Shown piece after piece: positions 30,533 to 41,172 of a DNA stretch of 64,000 nucleotides. How positions within the stretch are numbered: position 1 is the first letter of the stretch; each line of letters starts with the position of its first letter. The notes below the pieces were generated by a model, which worked only from the letters and a program-made list of their open reading frames with translations, was not told where the DNA came from and searched no databases. A program made the translations under genes and the position numbers. This stretch comes from Nocardia acididurans (GTDB lineage: Bacteria > Actinomycetota > Actinomycetes > Mycobacteriales > Mycobacteriaceae): assembly GCF_016741815.1 (NCBI RefSeq), contig NZ_JAERRJ010000006.1, positions 124,001-188,000 on the forward strand, given 5' to 3'.

Positions 30533-31390
30533 GTGCAGAACGTTGTGGCCGATCGGGTGCTGTTGGAATCGCTGGCGCCGGTGGTCGAGGAGAACCTTGT
30601 CCGGCATGTGGAGGCGGCGGCGGAGTGGCAGCCGCACGACTATGTGCCGTGGGATGACGGGCGGAATTTCGTGTTCCTGGGTGGAACCGATTGGGAGCCA
30701 GGGCAATCCACGCTGAGCGAGGTGTCCAAGGCGGCGCTGACGGTGAGCGTGCTGATTGCCGACAATCTGCCTGCCTACCATCGCGAGGTCGGCAAGTACC
30801 TGCGTACCGGGCCGTGGTGGCGCTGGGTCGGCCGCTGGACGGCCGAGGAGAACCGGCACGAGATCCTGATTCGCAACTACCTCATGGTGACGCGCGCGGT
30901 GGATCCGGTCGCGCTGGAACGCATGCGCATGGCGCATATGACCAAGGGCTTCCGCCGTCCCGCCATGCATCTGCTCGACGTGCTCGCCACCGTCGCCTTC
31001 GAGGAGGCCGCCGCGGCGGTCCGGCATCGCAATACCGCCGCCGTGGCCGATGACCCGATCGTCGCCGCCATCGCCGATCGCATCGCCGCCGACGACGAAC
31101 TGCAGGCCGTCTTCTTCGCCAACCTGGTCGCCGCGGGTCTCGACCACGCCCCCGATCAGGCCGCCCGCGCCATCGCCGACCGCATCGCCGACTTCCAGGT
31201 CCCCTCGGTGGAGCTGGCCGACGGCCGCACCAGCGACGAGGTCCTCGCCGAGGCCGGCATCTACGACAGCGCGCGCGAACCCGAACTCGTCTTCCGCCCG
31301 CTGCTGGAGCGGTGGAACTTCTTCACCCGCACCGATTTCGGCGAAGTGGGCGAGAAGGCGCGCGCCGAACTGGCCCACCTGAAGGGGTAG
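30533..31390 (+). CDS. DesA2-like acyl-ACP desaturase homologue with altered diiron ligands
   Basis: A 285-residue ferritin-like protein of the acyl-ACP desaturase group, in the position of Rv1094 (desA2) near glyA and phoH2. The first EExxH box is intact (AEENRH, 104-109), and E159 in FEEAA corresponds to a third-helix ligand. However the first-helix Glu is Ala76 (IADNLPAYH instead of a TExxLPxY pattern) and the second box reads DDELQ (187-191) instead of DExxH, losing the histidine. Three of the expected metal ligands therefore differ, so a normal diiron centre is doubtful. TAGGTT lies 6 bases before the GTG at 30533 (leaderless); GTG 30527 is an alternative. Confidence 0.87.
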   Translation: MQNVVADRVLLESLAPVVEENLVRHVEAAAEWQPHDYVPWDDGRNFVFLGGTDWEPGQSTLSEVSKAALTVSVLIADNLPAYHREVGKYLRTGPWWRWVGRWTAEENRHEILIRNYLMVTRAVDPVALERMRMAHMTKGFRRPAMHLLDVLATVAFEEAAAAVRHRNTAAVADDPIVAAIADRIAADDELQAVFFANLVAAGLDHAPDQAARAIADRIADFQVPSVELADGRTSDEVLAEAGIYDSAREPELVFRPLLERWNFFTRTDFGEVGEKARAELAHLKG

Positions 31391-31406
31391 CCCCCACTCT
31401 CGGGAG

Positions 31407-31835
31407 CTAGCGCTTGCCGGGCAGTACGGCGCGGACCAGGCCCAGCACGGTGCCGCGCAGGAAGTTCTCCCAGGAGAAGTGGTCGTGCCACACCGTGATG
31501 CGGCCGTCGCGGAGTTCGAAGGTGCCGCACACCCAGAAGCCGATTTCGACGGGGCCGATGCGCAGGTAGTCGGTGCGCTCGGTGAGCACCACATCCTTGC
31601 CGTCGGCGGCGATGTGGTGCATGTCGATGCGGAAACCGAAGGCGTCGCCGCGCAATCCGTTGAAGACCCAGCGCACGCGGTCGAGTCCGCGGATGTCGGG
31701 CAGGCTGGTGTTCTTCCAGACGATGCCGGGGTCGGCGAGGTCGAGGGCCTCGTCGATGGCGTTCATTTCCAGTGCGGCGAAGAATTCGCGGACCGTGGTG
31801 ATCGCGTCCTGCTGCAATTCGGGAAGTTCGGACAT
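31407..31835 (-). CDS. Limonene-1,2-epoxide hydrolase-family protein
   Basis: A 142-residue NTF2-fold epoxide hydrolase. The Asp-Arg-Asp catalytic set is visible: Arg and Asp in TERTDYLRIG and the second Asp in VWHDHFSW; the N-terminal helix is TTVREFFAALEMNAIDEAL. It matches mycobacterial EphG-type enzymes that open epoxides by water activation, possibly on sterol or lipid epoxides. TACAGT lies 6 bases before the ATG (leaderless signal). It is followed, on the same strand and upstream of it, by a TetR gene with 38 bases between, so the two could share regulation. Confidence 0.87.
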   Translation of the reverse strand: MSELPELQQDAITTVREFFAALEMNAIDEALDLADPGIVWKNTSLPDIRGLDRVRWVFNGLRGDAFGFRIDMHHIAADGKDVVLTERTDYLRIGPVEIGFWVCGTFELRDGRITVWHDHFSWENFLRGTVLGLVRAVLPGKR

Positions 31836-31873
31836 GTTCCGACTGTAGGCCGGACGGTGTGCCGGCGACAGGG

Positions 31874-32587
31874 CTAGGAACGCTCGGCGATGAGCGCGGC
31901 GACGCCGTCCAGGATGCGTTCGATCCCGAAATGCAGGGCATTGTCGCGCCCGGACGGACCGATCGGCGTCTGCAGCGCTTCGGCCAGCGTGGCCCGCACA
32001 TGCGGGAACCGGTCGCCGTATTCGGCCAGCACCGTGCCCATCTCACGTTCCAGCTTGCCCTCGGCGTCCTCGCCCTTGCCCGGTCCGACCTGCTGGACCA
32101 GGCTGCGCGTGTGACCGAGTAGCAGCACCACCGTGTCGAAGCGTTCGGCCGCGTTCAGTTCGAGGTCGGCCATGGCGGCGAGTGCCGTTTCCAGCCAGGC
32201 CATTTCATTCGGCCCCATGGGTCGTGCGCCGATGGCCAGTTCCAGCGCCCACGGGTGGTCGAAGACGCGCTGGAAGAAGACCTCGGACCAGCGGCGCAGG
32301 TAATCGCGCCAGGGCTCCGCGGCCGCGGCGGCGGGCGGTGCGCCCATGGCGCTGTCGAGCATGAGCGCGTTGAGTTCGGTCTTGCCCGGCACATACCGGT
32401 AGAGCGCCATCTTCGCGCAGCCGAGCCGTTCGGCCAGCCGGGCCATGGACAGGTTGGCGATCCCCTCGGCATCGGCGAGTTCGACCGCTTCGCCGACGAT
32501 GCGTTCCAGCGTGAGCGAGGGTTTCGGCCCGCGTTTGGGTCGCTGCTGAGTGCCCCACAGCAGTTCGGTCGTGGTGGGTGCCGCCAT
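31874..32587 (-). CDS. TetR-family repressor
   Basis: A 237-residue regulator: helix-turn-helix at about 25-65 (IVGEAVELADAEGIANLSMARLAERLGCAKMALYRYVPGK, with the typical ALYRYVPGK end) and a C-terminal ligand domain of the TetR_C_11 type (ALELAIGARPMGPNEMAWLETAL). The ATG at 32587 follows AAGGAT; a start 12 codons upstream is less likely. It is divergent from the FAD monooxygenase, and a perfect operator lies between them, directly overlapping its own TATAAT. The most likely role is ligand-responsive repression of itself and the monooxygenase. Confidence 0.92.
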   Translation of the reverse strand: MAAPTTTELLWGTQQRPKRGPKPSLTLERIVGEAVELADAEGIANLSMARLAERLGCAKMALYRYVPGKTELNALMLDSAMGAPPAAAAAEPWRDYLRRWSEVFFQRVFDHPWALELAIGARPMGPNEMAWLETALAAMADLELNAAERFDTVVLLLGHTRSLVQQVGPGKGEDAEGKLEREMGTVLAEYGDRFPHVRATLAEALQTPIGPSGRDNALHFGIERILDGVAALIAERS

Positions 32588-32613
32588 GGCCGTTGATCCT
32601 TCCCGAATCGCGC

Positions 32614-32666
32614 TTGACTTCAAACTGCGTCCACCATACGCTTTTATTATAGCGTCTGACAGACGC
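32614..32666. promoter_or_regulatory. Divergent promoters with TetR operator GCGTCTG-A-CAGACGC
   Basis: GCGTCTGACAGACGC (32652-32666) is a perfect 7-1-7 inverted repeat. On the plus strand TTGACT (32614-32619), 17 bases, TACGCT (32637-32642) form the monooxygenase promoter, with the operator at its start site. On the minus strand TATAAT (32651-32646) abuts the operator, forming the TetR gene promoter. One repressor dimer could therefore block both. Confidence 0.75.
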
Positions 32667-32688
32667 AGTAAGTGAAGGAGTCACCGCA

Positions 32689-33867
32689 ATGCGCAACACC
32701 ACCGTCCTCATCTCCGGCGCGAGCGTCGCCGGCCCCGCGCTGGCCTACTGGCTCAACCGCTACGGCTTCCACGTCACCGTCGTCGAGAAGGCCCCGAAGC
32801 TGCGCCCCGGCGGCCAGGCCATCGACTTCAAGGGGCAGACCCACCTGACCGTGCTGGACCGCATGGGCGTCCTCGACGACATCAGGGCCCGCCGCACCGG
32901 CACCACCGACATGCGATTCGTCGACGCCGCCGACCGCGAATTGGCGCTCATCTCGGGCGATTTCACCGGCGGCGACCTCGAGATCCAGCGCGGCGACCTG
33001 GCGAGCGTCTTCTACGACCACACCGCCGCCGACTGCGAATACCTCTTCGCCGACCACATCACCGGCCTCGCCGACACCGCCGCCGGCGTCCACGTCGAAT
33101 TCGCCTCGGGCACAACGCGAACCTTCGACCTGGTCTTCGGCGCGGACGGCATCCACTCCGGCGTGCGACGCCTGGCCTTCGGTCCCGAGCGGGACTATGT
33201 GCACCACCGCGGGTGGTACTACTGCATCGCCGGCGACGACCCGGTCGACCCCGATGCCCCGCGGGTTCGCGGACTCGCCTACGCGCACAACGCTCCCGGC
33301 CGCCTGGCCGTCGAGGGCGGGCCGAAGTCGCCGCACCTCTACATGTTCGCGTCGCCGGAACTCGAATACTCGCGCGACGACGTCGCCGCGCAAAAGCGCA
33401 TCGTGACAGAGAAATTCGCGGGGATGGGCTGGAAGGTCCCCGAAATGCTGGCCGAACTCCAGGATCTGGACACCTTCTACCTGGATTCCATCAGCCATGT
33501 GCAGATGGACGAATTCGTGAAGGGCCGCGTGGCATTGATCGGCGACGCGGGTTACGGAAATACGCTCGCCGGCTTCGGAACCGGTCTGGCGGTGGTCGGC
33601 GCGTATGTGCTCGCCGGTGAATTGGCTGCCGCGGGGGGCGATTACGAGGTGGCCTTCGCTCGCTATCAGGAGATCCTGAAGCGCTACATGCGCAAGAGCG
33701 ACGGTTCCAACCCCGGCCCGTTCCTGGCCCCGAAAACCGCAGTTGGGATCAAGTTTCGCAACTGGTTCGTGGGCTCATGGGCGTTCAAGCTGATGCTGAA
33801 GTACAGCGACAGTGCCGCCAACGACATCGAACTGAAGAATTACCCGGAGATCGTGGGAGCTCGGTGA
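32689..33867 (+). CDS. FAD-dependent monooxygenase (PHBH/TetX type)
   Basis: A 392-residue group A flavoprotein monooxygenase. Seen: GxGxxG-like GASVAGPALAYWL at 10-22, followed by VVEKAPKLRPGGQAID; the middle GADGIHSGVRR (DG motif) near 150; and VALIGDAGYGNTLAGFGTGLAVVGAYVLAGEL (GD motif) near 285. It hydroxylates an aromatic or drug-like compound using NAD(P)H and oxygen. TetX-like proteins are relatives, but drug inactivation is not shown by sequence. AAGGAG precedes the ATG by 7 bases. Controlled by the divergent TetR gene. Confidence 0.92.
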   Translation: MRNTTVLISGASVAGPALAYWLNRYGFHVTVVEKAPKLRPGGQAIDFKGQTHLTVLDRMGVLDDIRARRTGTTDMRFVDAADRELALISGDFTGGDLEIQRGDLASVFYDHTAADCEYLFADHITGLADTAAGVHVEFASGTTRTFDLVFGADGIHSGVRRLAFGPERDYVHHRGWYYCIAGDDPVDPDAPRVRGLAYAHNAPGRLAVEGGPKSPHLYMFASPELEYSRDDVAAQKRIVTEKFAGMGWKVPEMLAELQDLDTFYLDSISHVQMDEFVKGRVALIGDAGYGNTLAGFGTGLAVVGAYVLAGELAAAGGDYEVAFARYQEILKRYMRKSDGSNPGPFLAPKTAVGIKFRNWFVGSWAFKLMLKYSDSAANDIELKNYPEIVGAR

Positions 33868-33920
33868 ACACGGTGCGCGGGTATGGCAGTTCTCACCGCC
33901 ATACCCACCGACCGCGATAT

Positions 33921-34007
33921 TCAAAGAATGATGCCCAGTGTGGCCAGTGCAGCGATGACGCCGAATGCGCCGAGGCCAACGAGAAGGGCGGCGAGTCCAG
34001 TAAGCAT
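33921..34007 (-). CDS. 28-residue hydrophobic membrane peptide
   Basis: A very short frame, MLTGLAALLVGLGAFGVIAA followed by LATLGIIL, which is one complete membrane helix. The AAAGGAAAG ribosome site lies 7 bases before the ATG. It occupies the gap between the monooxygenase and a lipoprotein gene, on the opposite strand to the monooxygenase, and follows the lipoprotein start region by about 120 bases. Codon use is normal. Small single-helix proteins act as regulators of membrane complexes or as type I toxins; which applies here cannot be said. Confidence 0.6.
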   Translation of the reverse strand: MLTGLAALLVGLGAFGVIAALATLGIIL

Positions 34008-34126
34008 TGTTCTTTCCTTTCAGTGGATCATCCGCTGGTTGCGGACACTCAGCTAATCGGAAGCAATCCGTGATGCGTTTCACATATTTCGCGGAAAGGA
34101 AAAAACACGCCATGACCGGGCGGATA

Positions 34127-34720
34127 TCAATTCTTCAGAATGCCGGCTTCCTTCGAGACGAAGAACGACGCCCCGGAATCGAGCTGCCTGCAGGTGATCC
34201 CGACCCGGTGCGAGGCGCAGATCTGGTTGCCGACCTGCACATGTGTGCCGTACTCCAGCACGCCCGCGTCCGTGCGCCCGGCGAACAGGTCACCGGCGGC
34301 GCAGGTGAACTCCGCGCCGGTCGCGGTGAGACCGAACGCGGGCACGCCCTCGGCATCGAGGCAGGTCTTGGACCCGGTCGGCACGGCCGCCGCAGTGCCC
34401 TGGCAACCGACGGTCACCGACACCTCGCCGAAGCGCACCGGCTTGTCGAAGACCGCGCAGCTGAAATTGCCGCTCGGGGTCCGGAAGAAGTATCCCGGTT
34501 TGCCGAGCGCGCCCTCCTCCTGCCGGTACTCGCTGGGATCGGCCGGTTCCCCGTCGTCGGTGGGCACCGTGACGGTGGTCTTGGGTGCGGCGGTGGTGGT
34601 GGACGGCACCGTGGTGGTGGAGGCCGGTGCGGCCTCCGGGTGGTGGTCGCTGCCCGACGAACAGCCGGCGAGCAGCGCCACCATCGCCGCCGCTGCGGCG
34701 GCGACACCCCGAATTCTCAC
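34127..34720 (-). CDS. Hypothetical lipoprotein
   Basis: A 197-residue exported protein with a signal peptide MRIRGVAAAAAAMVALLAGC ending in a LLAGC lipobox (Cys20). A Thr/Pro/Ala linker (about 25-60) precedes the globular part with paired cysteines (FSCAV, VGCQG, KTCLD, FTCAA, QICAS, ITCRQ; six in all), suggesting three disulfides. The GTG start follows AAGGGG. No family was recognised with certainty; the layout is typical of mycolata cell-envelope lipoproteins. It lies 79 bases upstream-side of fumarase on the same strand... expressed independently. Confidence 0.77.
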   Translation of the reverse strand: MRIRGVAAAAAAMVALLAGCSSGSDHHPEAAPASTTTVPSTTTAAPKTTVTVPTDDGEPADPSEYRQEEGALGKPGYFFRTPSGNFSCAVFDKPVRFGEVSVTVGCQGTAAAVPTGSKTCLDAEGVPAFGLTATGAEFTCAAGDLFAGRTDAGVLEYGTHVQVGNQICASHRVGITCRQLDSGASFFVSKEAGILKN

Positions 34721-34798
34721 GAAATCCCCTTCAGCGTCTGAAGATTCAGCATCGGATACTGCGGGGGAGAACGTTAGCCGAGGGATCGGTGTTTGTCG

Positions 34799-36196
<1,398 letters not shown>

Positions 36197-36303
36197 GGAT
36201 TCGACCCTATGCCCGCCTCGGAGCGCGTGGGGGTGCCACGCCTGAGGGAATGAGCACACGGCCCGCGGGAATATGATTGCGCGAGCCGATGCGCCGCATC
36301 CGT

Positions 36304-36585
36304 TTACGACGAGTAGAACAACCGGCCGATCCCGTGCTGCGGGCGATGGCCGTGGCCGTGGCCGTAGTGGGGGGTCTGGTGATGGGTCGGCGCGCCCCAG
36401 GCCGGTGCGGCGGGCGGCGGCGGGGCCTGCTGGTAGCCCGGTTGCTGGTAGCCGCCCTCGAGCCGCTGCAGGGCTTCGAGCTCGCCGTAGTCCAGGAAGA
36501 TCCCCCGGCATCCGCTGCACTGTTCGATATGGACCCCGGCGCGGTTGTACGTATGCATAGCCGCATGGCACTTAGGGCATTTCAT
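36304..36585 (-). CDS. TFIIB-type zinc-ribbon protein
   Basis: A 93-residue protein: residues 1-40 form a zinc ribbon ([11 protein letters not shown] ... [17 protein letters not shown], two CxxC pairs) of the Zf-TFIIB/YjcD-like type. The rest is a Pro/Gln/His-rich low-complexity tail ([26 protein letters not shown]) that could bind metal. No clear function; similar small zinc-ribbon proteins are widespread in actinobacteria. It lies between fumC and a kinase-like gene on the same strand. Confidence 0.85.
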   Translation of the reverse strand: MKCPKCHAAMHTYNRAGVHIEQCSGCRGIFLDYGELEALQRLEGGYQQPGYQQAPPPPAAPAWGAPTHHQTPHYGHGHGHRPQHGIGRLFYSS

Positions 36586-36625
36586 CGTTCTTCATCTCCC
36601 CGTATTCAACAATCACATGCGAACT

Positions 36626-37690
36626 TCACGATACGGGAGTCGTCATCCTGCGACACGAATCCACCAGTGCCACATCCCATTCGTCCAGTTCTCGGCCCTC
36701 GAGTCCGGCTTTCGCCACCCCGAGGGCAGCCGCGTGGACCACCATCGCCTGCGCCGGAGCATCCAGCACCGACCACTCGTCCCGCTCCGGCACCGCGATC
36801 CCACCGGCCAGTCGGTATGCGCCGAGAAACCGTTCCCATACAGTCGAATCCAAGATCCCCGCCGCGAAGAATCCGGCCAGCCGCGCCAGATCCCACACCG
36901 GATCCCCCACCCCGAGATCGTCGACATCGATGAGCCGCAACCCCTCCCCGCCGGGGGCGTCGGTCCACACCAACTGCCCGAGATGAAAGTCCCCATGCAC
37001 CAGCACCGAGGGCCGTTCCCCATGGGCGACCGGCCGCCCGAAGTCCAACGGTGGCAAGGCGGCATGGGCGCGCTGCACCACCTCGGCCGCGCGGGGATTC
37101 GCGGCCCCGTTCGCTGCGCGCAGCCGGTCCACGGCGCGCTCGACGCGATCAGGGCGGCCGACTGCGGGGATCGGCTCGTCGGCACGCGAATGATCCTGTG
37201 CGGCAGCCGTTCTCTCCCGCCCGGCGTGCGATGAGACGAGCGCGGTCCCGTTCGCCGAGTGTGTCAGCGGAATTCGGTGCAGCCGGGCGAGCAGGGCGGC
37301 GGCCCTGCCCCATGGAACGACCTCGTGATCGGCGGGATCCAGTGGAGTGCCGTACGGCCAGAACGTGATGAGCCGGCCGGATCGTAGAACCGCCCAATCG
37401 GACCCGAAACCTGCTGGGGGCAAGAGGATTTCGCCGAGCATCGGATGTGCGGCGAGACGCAGCCGGGTGCGCAGCGAAGCGATGTCGGAGTCGGCCGCAT
37501 GCGCCTTCGCGACGAACGGTCCGAGGCGTGCGACCGGGCCGTCCGGGCGGCGGGAGAGGAGCAGTGGCGCACCGATCCCACCTGTCGGGTGCGGCGGCAG
37601 GACGGCCGCGATGAGCGCGTCGATGGTCGCCCGATCCGGCAAGCCCGGATCCCGGGGCGTCGTCGCGTGATCGATGCGGTCCTCACTCAC
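36626..37690 (-). CDS. Aminoglycoside phosphotransferase-like kinase
   Basis: A 354-residue protein-kinase-like phosphotransferase of the APH superfamily. The catalytic loop reads VLVHGDFHLGQLVW (His-Gly-Asp with Gln replacing the more usual Asn, as in maltokinase-type members), and the metal-binding segment LIDVDDLGVGDPVWDLARL follows. The N-terminal lobe (about 35-130) is divergent and its ATP-binding Lys cannot be placed with certainty. Substrate unknown: aminoglycosides, choline-like or sugar compounds are all possible. TAGGGT lies 7 bases before the GTG at 37690, a leaderless signal near identical to that of fumC. Confidence 0.85.
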   Translation of the reverse strand: MSEDRIDHATTPRDPGLPDRATIDALIAAVLPPHPTGGIGAPLLLSRRPDGPVARLGPFVAKAHAADSDIASLRTRLRLAAHPMLGEILLPPAGFGSDWAVLRSGRLITFWPYGTPLDPADHEVVPWGRAAALLARLHRIPLTHSANGTALVSSHAGRERTAAAQDHSRADEPIPAVGRPDRVERAVDRLRAANGAANPRAAEVVQRAHAALPPLDFGRPVAHGERPSVLVHGDFHLGQLVWTDAPGGEGLRLIDVDDLGVGDPVWDLARLAGFFAAGILDSTVWERFLGAYRLAGGIAVPERDEWSVLDAPAQAMVVHAAALGVAKAGLEGRELDEWDVALVDSCRRMTTPVS

Positions 37691-37745
37691 GGACTCGACC
37701 CTAGACCCGCGCTCGAAAAGGTCTGTGCCGCAACCCCGACATGCG

Positions 37746-37780
37746 GGAAGCCCCCGAACCGGTGCGGTTCGAGGGCTTCC
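37746..37780 (-). terminator. Long hairpin terminator of glpX
   Basis: GGAAGCCCCCGAACCG (37746-37761) and CGGTTCGAGGGCTTCC (37765-37780) pair in 15 of 16 positions with loop GTG. It lies 43 bases after the glpX stop (reading leftwards) and before the kinase gene. No T-tract, but the stem is very stable. Confidence 0.75.
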
Positions 37781-37822
37781 GGCCGCCCGCCGAATCGGCA
37801 GGGCGTCAGGCGGTTTCGCCGA

Positions 37823-38854
37823 TCAGGGCAGCGGCGGGGCGGCGGCGTCGTCGCCGTCGAAGTCGACCGAGGCGTACTCGCGCAGCTTGGTGAGGCGGTG
37901 GTAGGCGTCGATCATGCGGACGGTGCCGGACTTGGCGCGCATGACGATCGACTGGGTGTAGGCGCCGCCGCCGTAGTAGCGGACGCCGCGCAGCAGATCG
38001 CCGTCGGTGACGCCGGTGGCGGAGAAGAAGACGTCCTCACCGGAAACCAGATCCTCGGTGCCGAGGATGCGGTCCAGATCGTGGCCGGCGTCGATGGCCT
38101 TCTGGCGCTCCTCGTCGTCCTTCGGGGCCAGCTTGCCCTGCAGGGCGCCGCCCATGCAGCGCATGGCGGCCGCGGCGATGATGCCCTCGGGGGTGCCGCC
38201 GATGCCGATCAGCATGTCCACGCCGGACTCCGGGCGGGCGGTGGCGATGGCCCCGGCCACGTCACCGTCGGAGATGAGGCGGATGCGAGCGCCGGCGTCG
38301 CGCACCTCCTGGATGTGCTGCGCGTGGCGCGGGCGGTCCAGGACGCACACGGTCAGGTCGGAGACCGAAGAGTTCTTGGCCTTGGCCACCCGCCGCAGGT
38401 TCTCCGCGATGGGGGCCGACAGGTCGATGACATCGGCGGCGTCGGGGCCGACGGCGATCTTCTCCATGTAGAAGACGGCCGACGGGTCGAACATGGCGCC
38501 GCGCTCGGCGACCGCGAGCACGGAGATCGCGCCGGCCGAACCCTTCGACATGAGGGTGGTGCCGTCGATCGGGTCGACCGCGAAGTCGAGTTCCGGGCCG
38601 GTGCCGTCGCCGACGAGCTCACCGTTGTAGAGCATGGGCGCTTCGTCCTTCTCGCCCTCGCCGATGACCACGATGCCGCGCATGGAGACCGTGGCGACCA
38701 GCTGCCGCATGGCGTCCACGGCCGCGCCGTCGCCGCCCTCCTTGTCGCCGCGGCCGACCCAGCGGCCGGCGGCCATCGCGCCCGCCTCGGTGACCCGGAC
38801 CAACTCCAGGGCTAGGTTACGGTCCGGAGCCTCGCGTCGGCTGGATGCGGTCAT
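37823..38854 (-). CDS. glpX: Class II fructose-1,6-bisphosphatase
   Basis: Hydrolyses fructose 1,6-bisphosphate to fructose 6-phosphate in gluconeogenesis; the class II enzyme is the only FBPase of most actinobacteria. A 343-residue product. Seen: the metal site [23 protein letters not shown] near 93-115 (DPIDGT), [15 protein letters not shown], and [25 protein letters not shown] lies 8 bases before the ATG. It is divergent from the DUF4245 gene (Rv1100 position) and is flanked by a stable terminator, so it is probably its own unit. Confidence 0.97.
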   Translation of the reverse strand: MTASSRREAPDRNLALELVRVTEAGAMAAGRWVGRGDKEGGDGAAVDAMRQLVATVSMRGIVVIGEGEKDEAPMLYNGELVGDGTGPELDFAVDPIDGTTLMSKGSAGAISVLAVAERGAMFDPSAVFYMEKIAVGPDAADVIDLSAPIAENLRRVAKAKNSSVSDLTVCVLDRPRHAQHIQEVRDAGARIRLISDGDVAGAIATARPESGVDMLIGIGGTPEGIIAAAAMRCMGGALQGKLAPKDDEERQKAIDAGHDLDRILGTEDLVSGEDVFFSATGVTDGDLLRGVRYYGGGAYTQSIVMRAKSGTVRMIDAYHRLTKLREYASVDFDGDDAAAPPLP

Positions 38855-39052
38855 GGCGGATGCCCTCCTAAGTCGTGTACTGCTGGGTAAATTGTCGCAT
38901 TGCTGTTAACGGCGCTAACCAGGTACACGCGTTTCCCTTACGCGCAGGTCGCGGCTCTTTACACAGCGAACGGCGAGTGACCGGGCTTTCGCAAGCTTGC
39001 GACACGTGACTGTGAGTCGGGTCGCACTGCCCGGCCGTGGATACTGGGGGTC

Positions 39053-39625
39053 GTGTCGTACCAAAAGCCGCGGACCCAGCACGATTACAAGGACCTGTTC
39101 TGGTCGCTGCTGCCGCTAGTGCTGGTCTGCCTGTTCATCGCCGGTGTCGCGCGCGCCTGCGCGTTCAGCGCGGACGGTCCGACGCCCGGGCAGATTCCGA
39201 GTGTCGATGCCGAGGCGACCCTCGAACTCGACGCTCGCACCCTCGGATTCCCGGTGCGCATGCCGGTGCTGGGCGACCAGTGGCGGCCCAACTCCGCGAA
39301 CAAGAAGAAGACCATCGACGGCGCGGGCGGCGGCAAGGTGAGCACCATCGGGTACATCTCGCCCGAGGGCACCTACATGCAGCTCACCCAGTCCGATGCC
39401 ACCGAGGACGCCCTCGCCCGCGAAATCATCGGCACCCGCTACGCCACCGGCACCGAGCAGATCGGCGACCGGAAATGGGTCGTCTACGCCGAACAGGGCA
39501 CCGAACCCGCCTGGATCACCGACTTCGGTCCGGTCCGCGTCCTGATCAGGGGCGCGGGCGACAACGCCACCTTCACCACCCTCGCCACCGCCGTCGGCCA
39601 GGCACAGCCCCTGCCCACGAGCTGA
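39053..39625 (+). CDS. DUF4245-family membrane-anchored protein
   Basis: A 190-residue protein with one N-terminal hydrophobic helix (FWSLLPLVLVCLFIAGVARAC, about 16-36) and an extracytoplasmic DUF4245 domain rich in strands. It matches the position and type of Rv1100 next to glpX. Function unknown; location in or outside the membrane is expected. GATACT lies 7 bases before the GTG and GGGGG is close by, so both leadered and leaderless starts are possible. Confidence 0.85.
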   Translation: MSYQKPRTQHDYKDLFWSLLPLVLVCLFIAGVARACAFSADGPTPGQIPSVDAEATLELDARTLGFPVRMPVLGDQWRPNSANKKKTIDGAGGGKVSTIGYISPEGTYMQLTQSDATEDALAREIIGTRYATGTEQIGDRKWVVYAEQGTEPAWITDFGPVRVLIRGAGDNATFTTLATAVGQAQPLPTS

Positions 39626-39658
39626 ATCCGCCGCGACACGAAACAGCGGGGCGGGCGC

Positions 39659-39889
39659 TCAGCCCTCCTGGGAAGTCCGGTGGGCGAGGGCGTCTTCCAC
39701 GCGCTTGCGGGCTCCCGCGAGGTGTTCCTCGCAGCGGTTGGCGAGGGCTTCGCCGCGCTCCCACAGGGCGAGCGAGTCGTCGAGATCCATGCCGCCCTGT
39801 TCGAGCATCTTCACCACATTGACCAGTTCGTCACGGGCGCGCTCGTAGCCGAAGGTGGCGATTTCGGCGGTGTCGGTGCTGTCGGTCAT
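39659..39889 (-). CDS. xseB: Exodeoxyribonuclease VII small subunit
   Basis: A 76-residue helical protein ([45 protein letters not shown]) that binds the large subunit XseA in multiple copies to form the single-strand exonuclease. Length and the LExGxxxLxxSLxLxERG core are normal. Its start overlaps the xseA stop by 4 bases (ATGA), so the two are translationally coupled in the order xseA-xseB. Confidence 0.96.
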   Translation of the reverse strand: MTDSTDTAEIATFGYERARDELVNVVKMLEQGGMDLDDSLALWERGEALANRCEEHLAGARKRVEDALAHRTSQEG

Positions 39890-41172
39890 CGGGGGTCGGA
39901 TTCCTTTCGGGGGCCGAGGGATTGGGTGCCGAGAGCGGCGGCGGTGATCGCGCCGTCGGCGACGCGGATACGGAGCTGGCTGCCGGCCGAGGCGTCCTCG
40001 ATGGAGCGGACCACCTCGCGATCCTTGCCGGTCACCTTCTGCACCACCGCGTATCCGCGCGCGAGGGTGGCGGCCGGACCCAGCGCGGCGACCTTCTCGC
40101 GCAGGTGCCGGGCTGCGGTGGATTCGTGGATGAGCAGATGTTCGATGGCGCGGCGCGCGGCGGTGCGCAGCCGTTCCGCCTCGTCGTAGCGCTGATCCAG
40201 CAGGCGCAGCGGATCCGCCAGTACCGGCCGGGAGCGAAGCTGGTGCAGCGCACGGGATTCCCGATCCACCCAGCCGCGCAGGGCGGCCGCGGCCCGCTCG
40301 CGTAGCTCGTCCAGCAGTGCGGCCTCGGCGGCCGCGTCGGGGACGATGCGCTTGGCGGCATCGGTGGGCGTGGCCGCGCGCAGATCGGCCACATAGTCGC
40401 TGAGCGGATTATCCGGTTCGTGCCCGATCGCGCTGACGATCGGCGTCTTGGCGGAAACGATTGCCCGGCACAGCGTCTCGTCCGAGAACGGCAGCAGATC
40501 CTCGACGCTGCCGCCGCCGCGCGCCAGCACGATCACATCCACATCCGGATTCGCGTCCAGCGCGGCGATGGCCTCCAGCATCTGCGGCACCGCGGTCGGC
40601 CCCTGCACGGCGGTATTGCGGATCTCGAAGCGCACGGCGGGCCAGCGCTGCGTGGCCACCGTCACCACATCGTGCTCGGCGGCCGAAGCCCGTCCGGTGA
40701 TGAGCCCGATCCGATTGGGCAGGAACGGAATCGGCCGCTTCAACCGGGGATCGAACAGCCCCTCGGCGGCCAGCAGCGCCTTGAGCCGCTCGATGCGCGC
40801 GAGCAGTTCCCCGATACCGACGGGCCGAATCTCGGTGACCCGCAACGACACCGTGCCGCGCCCGGTGAAGAACGACAGCTTGCCGTACACGACGACCCGG
40901 CTGCCCTCCTGCAGCGGCACCGCCGAATCCCGCAGCAGCGCCGGATCACACGTCACCGACAGCGACATATCGGCGGCGGTATCGCGCAGCACCAGGAACG
41001 CCGTGCGCGTACCGGGCCGCACGTTCATCTGGGTGATCTGCCCCTCCACCCAGACCGCGCCCAGCCGATCGATCCACTGCGCCACCTTCACCGCGACAGT
41101 GCGCACCGGCATGGGGTTCTCGGCGGTACTCGACGGCCGCTCCGTCTTCTCCTCGGTGCTCACCGAACCCAT
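39886..41172 (-). CDS. xseA: Exodeoxyribonuclease VII large subunit
   Basis: About 428 residues; catalytic subunit that cuts single-stranded DNA from both ends. The N-terminal OB-fold (about 30-125: [34 protein letters not shown]) is followed by the nuclease domain ([61 protein letters not shown]) and a C-terminal coiled coil ending in [10 protein letters not shown], where XseB binds. The exact start is uncertain: ATG 41172 is used, while GTG 41208 or 41163 are possible. Works with xseB, just downstream. Confidence 0.95.
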   Translation of the reverse strand: MGSVSTEEKTERPSSTAENPMPVRTVAVKVAQWIDRLGAVWVEGQITQMNVRPGTRTAFLVLRDTAADMSLSVTCDPALLRDSAVPLQEGSRVVVYGKLSFFTGRGTVSLRVTEIRPVGIGELLARIERLKALLAAEGLFDPRLKRPIPFLPNRIGLITGRASAAEHDVVTVATQRWPAVRFEIRNTAVQGPTAVPQMLEAIAALDANPDVDVIVLARGGGSVEDLLPFSDETLCRAIVSAKTPIVSAIGHEPDNPLSDYVADLRAATPTDAAKRIVPDAAAEAALLDELRERAAAALRGWVDRESRALHQLRSRPVLADPLRLLDQRYDEAERLRTAARRAIEHLLIHESTAARHLREKVAALGPAATLARGYAVVQKVTGKDREVVRSIEDASAGSQLRIRVADGAITAAALGTQSLGPRKESDPR

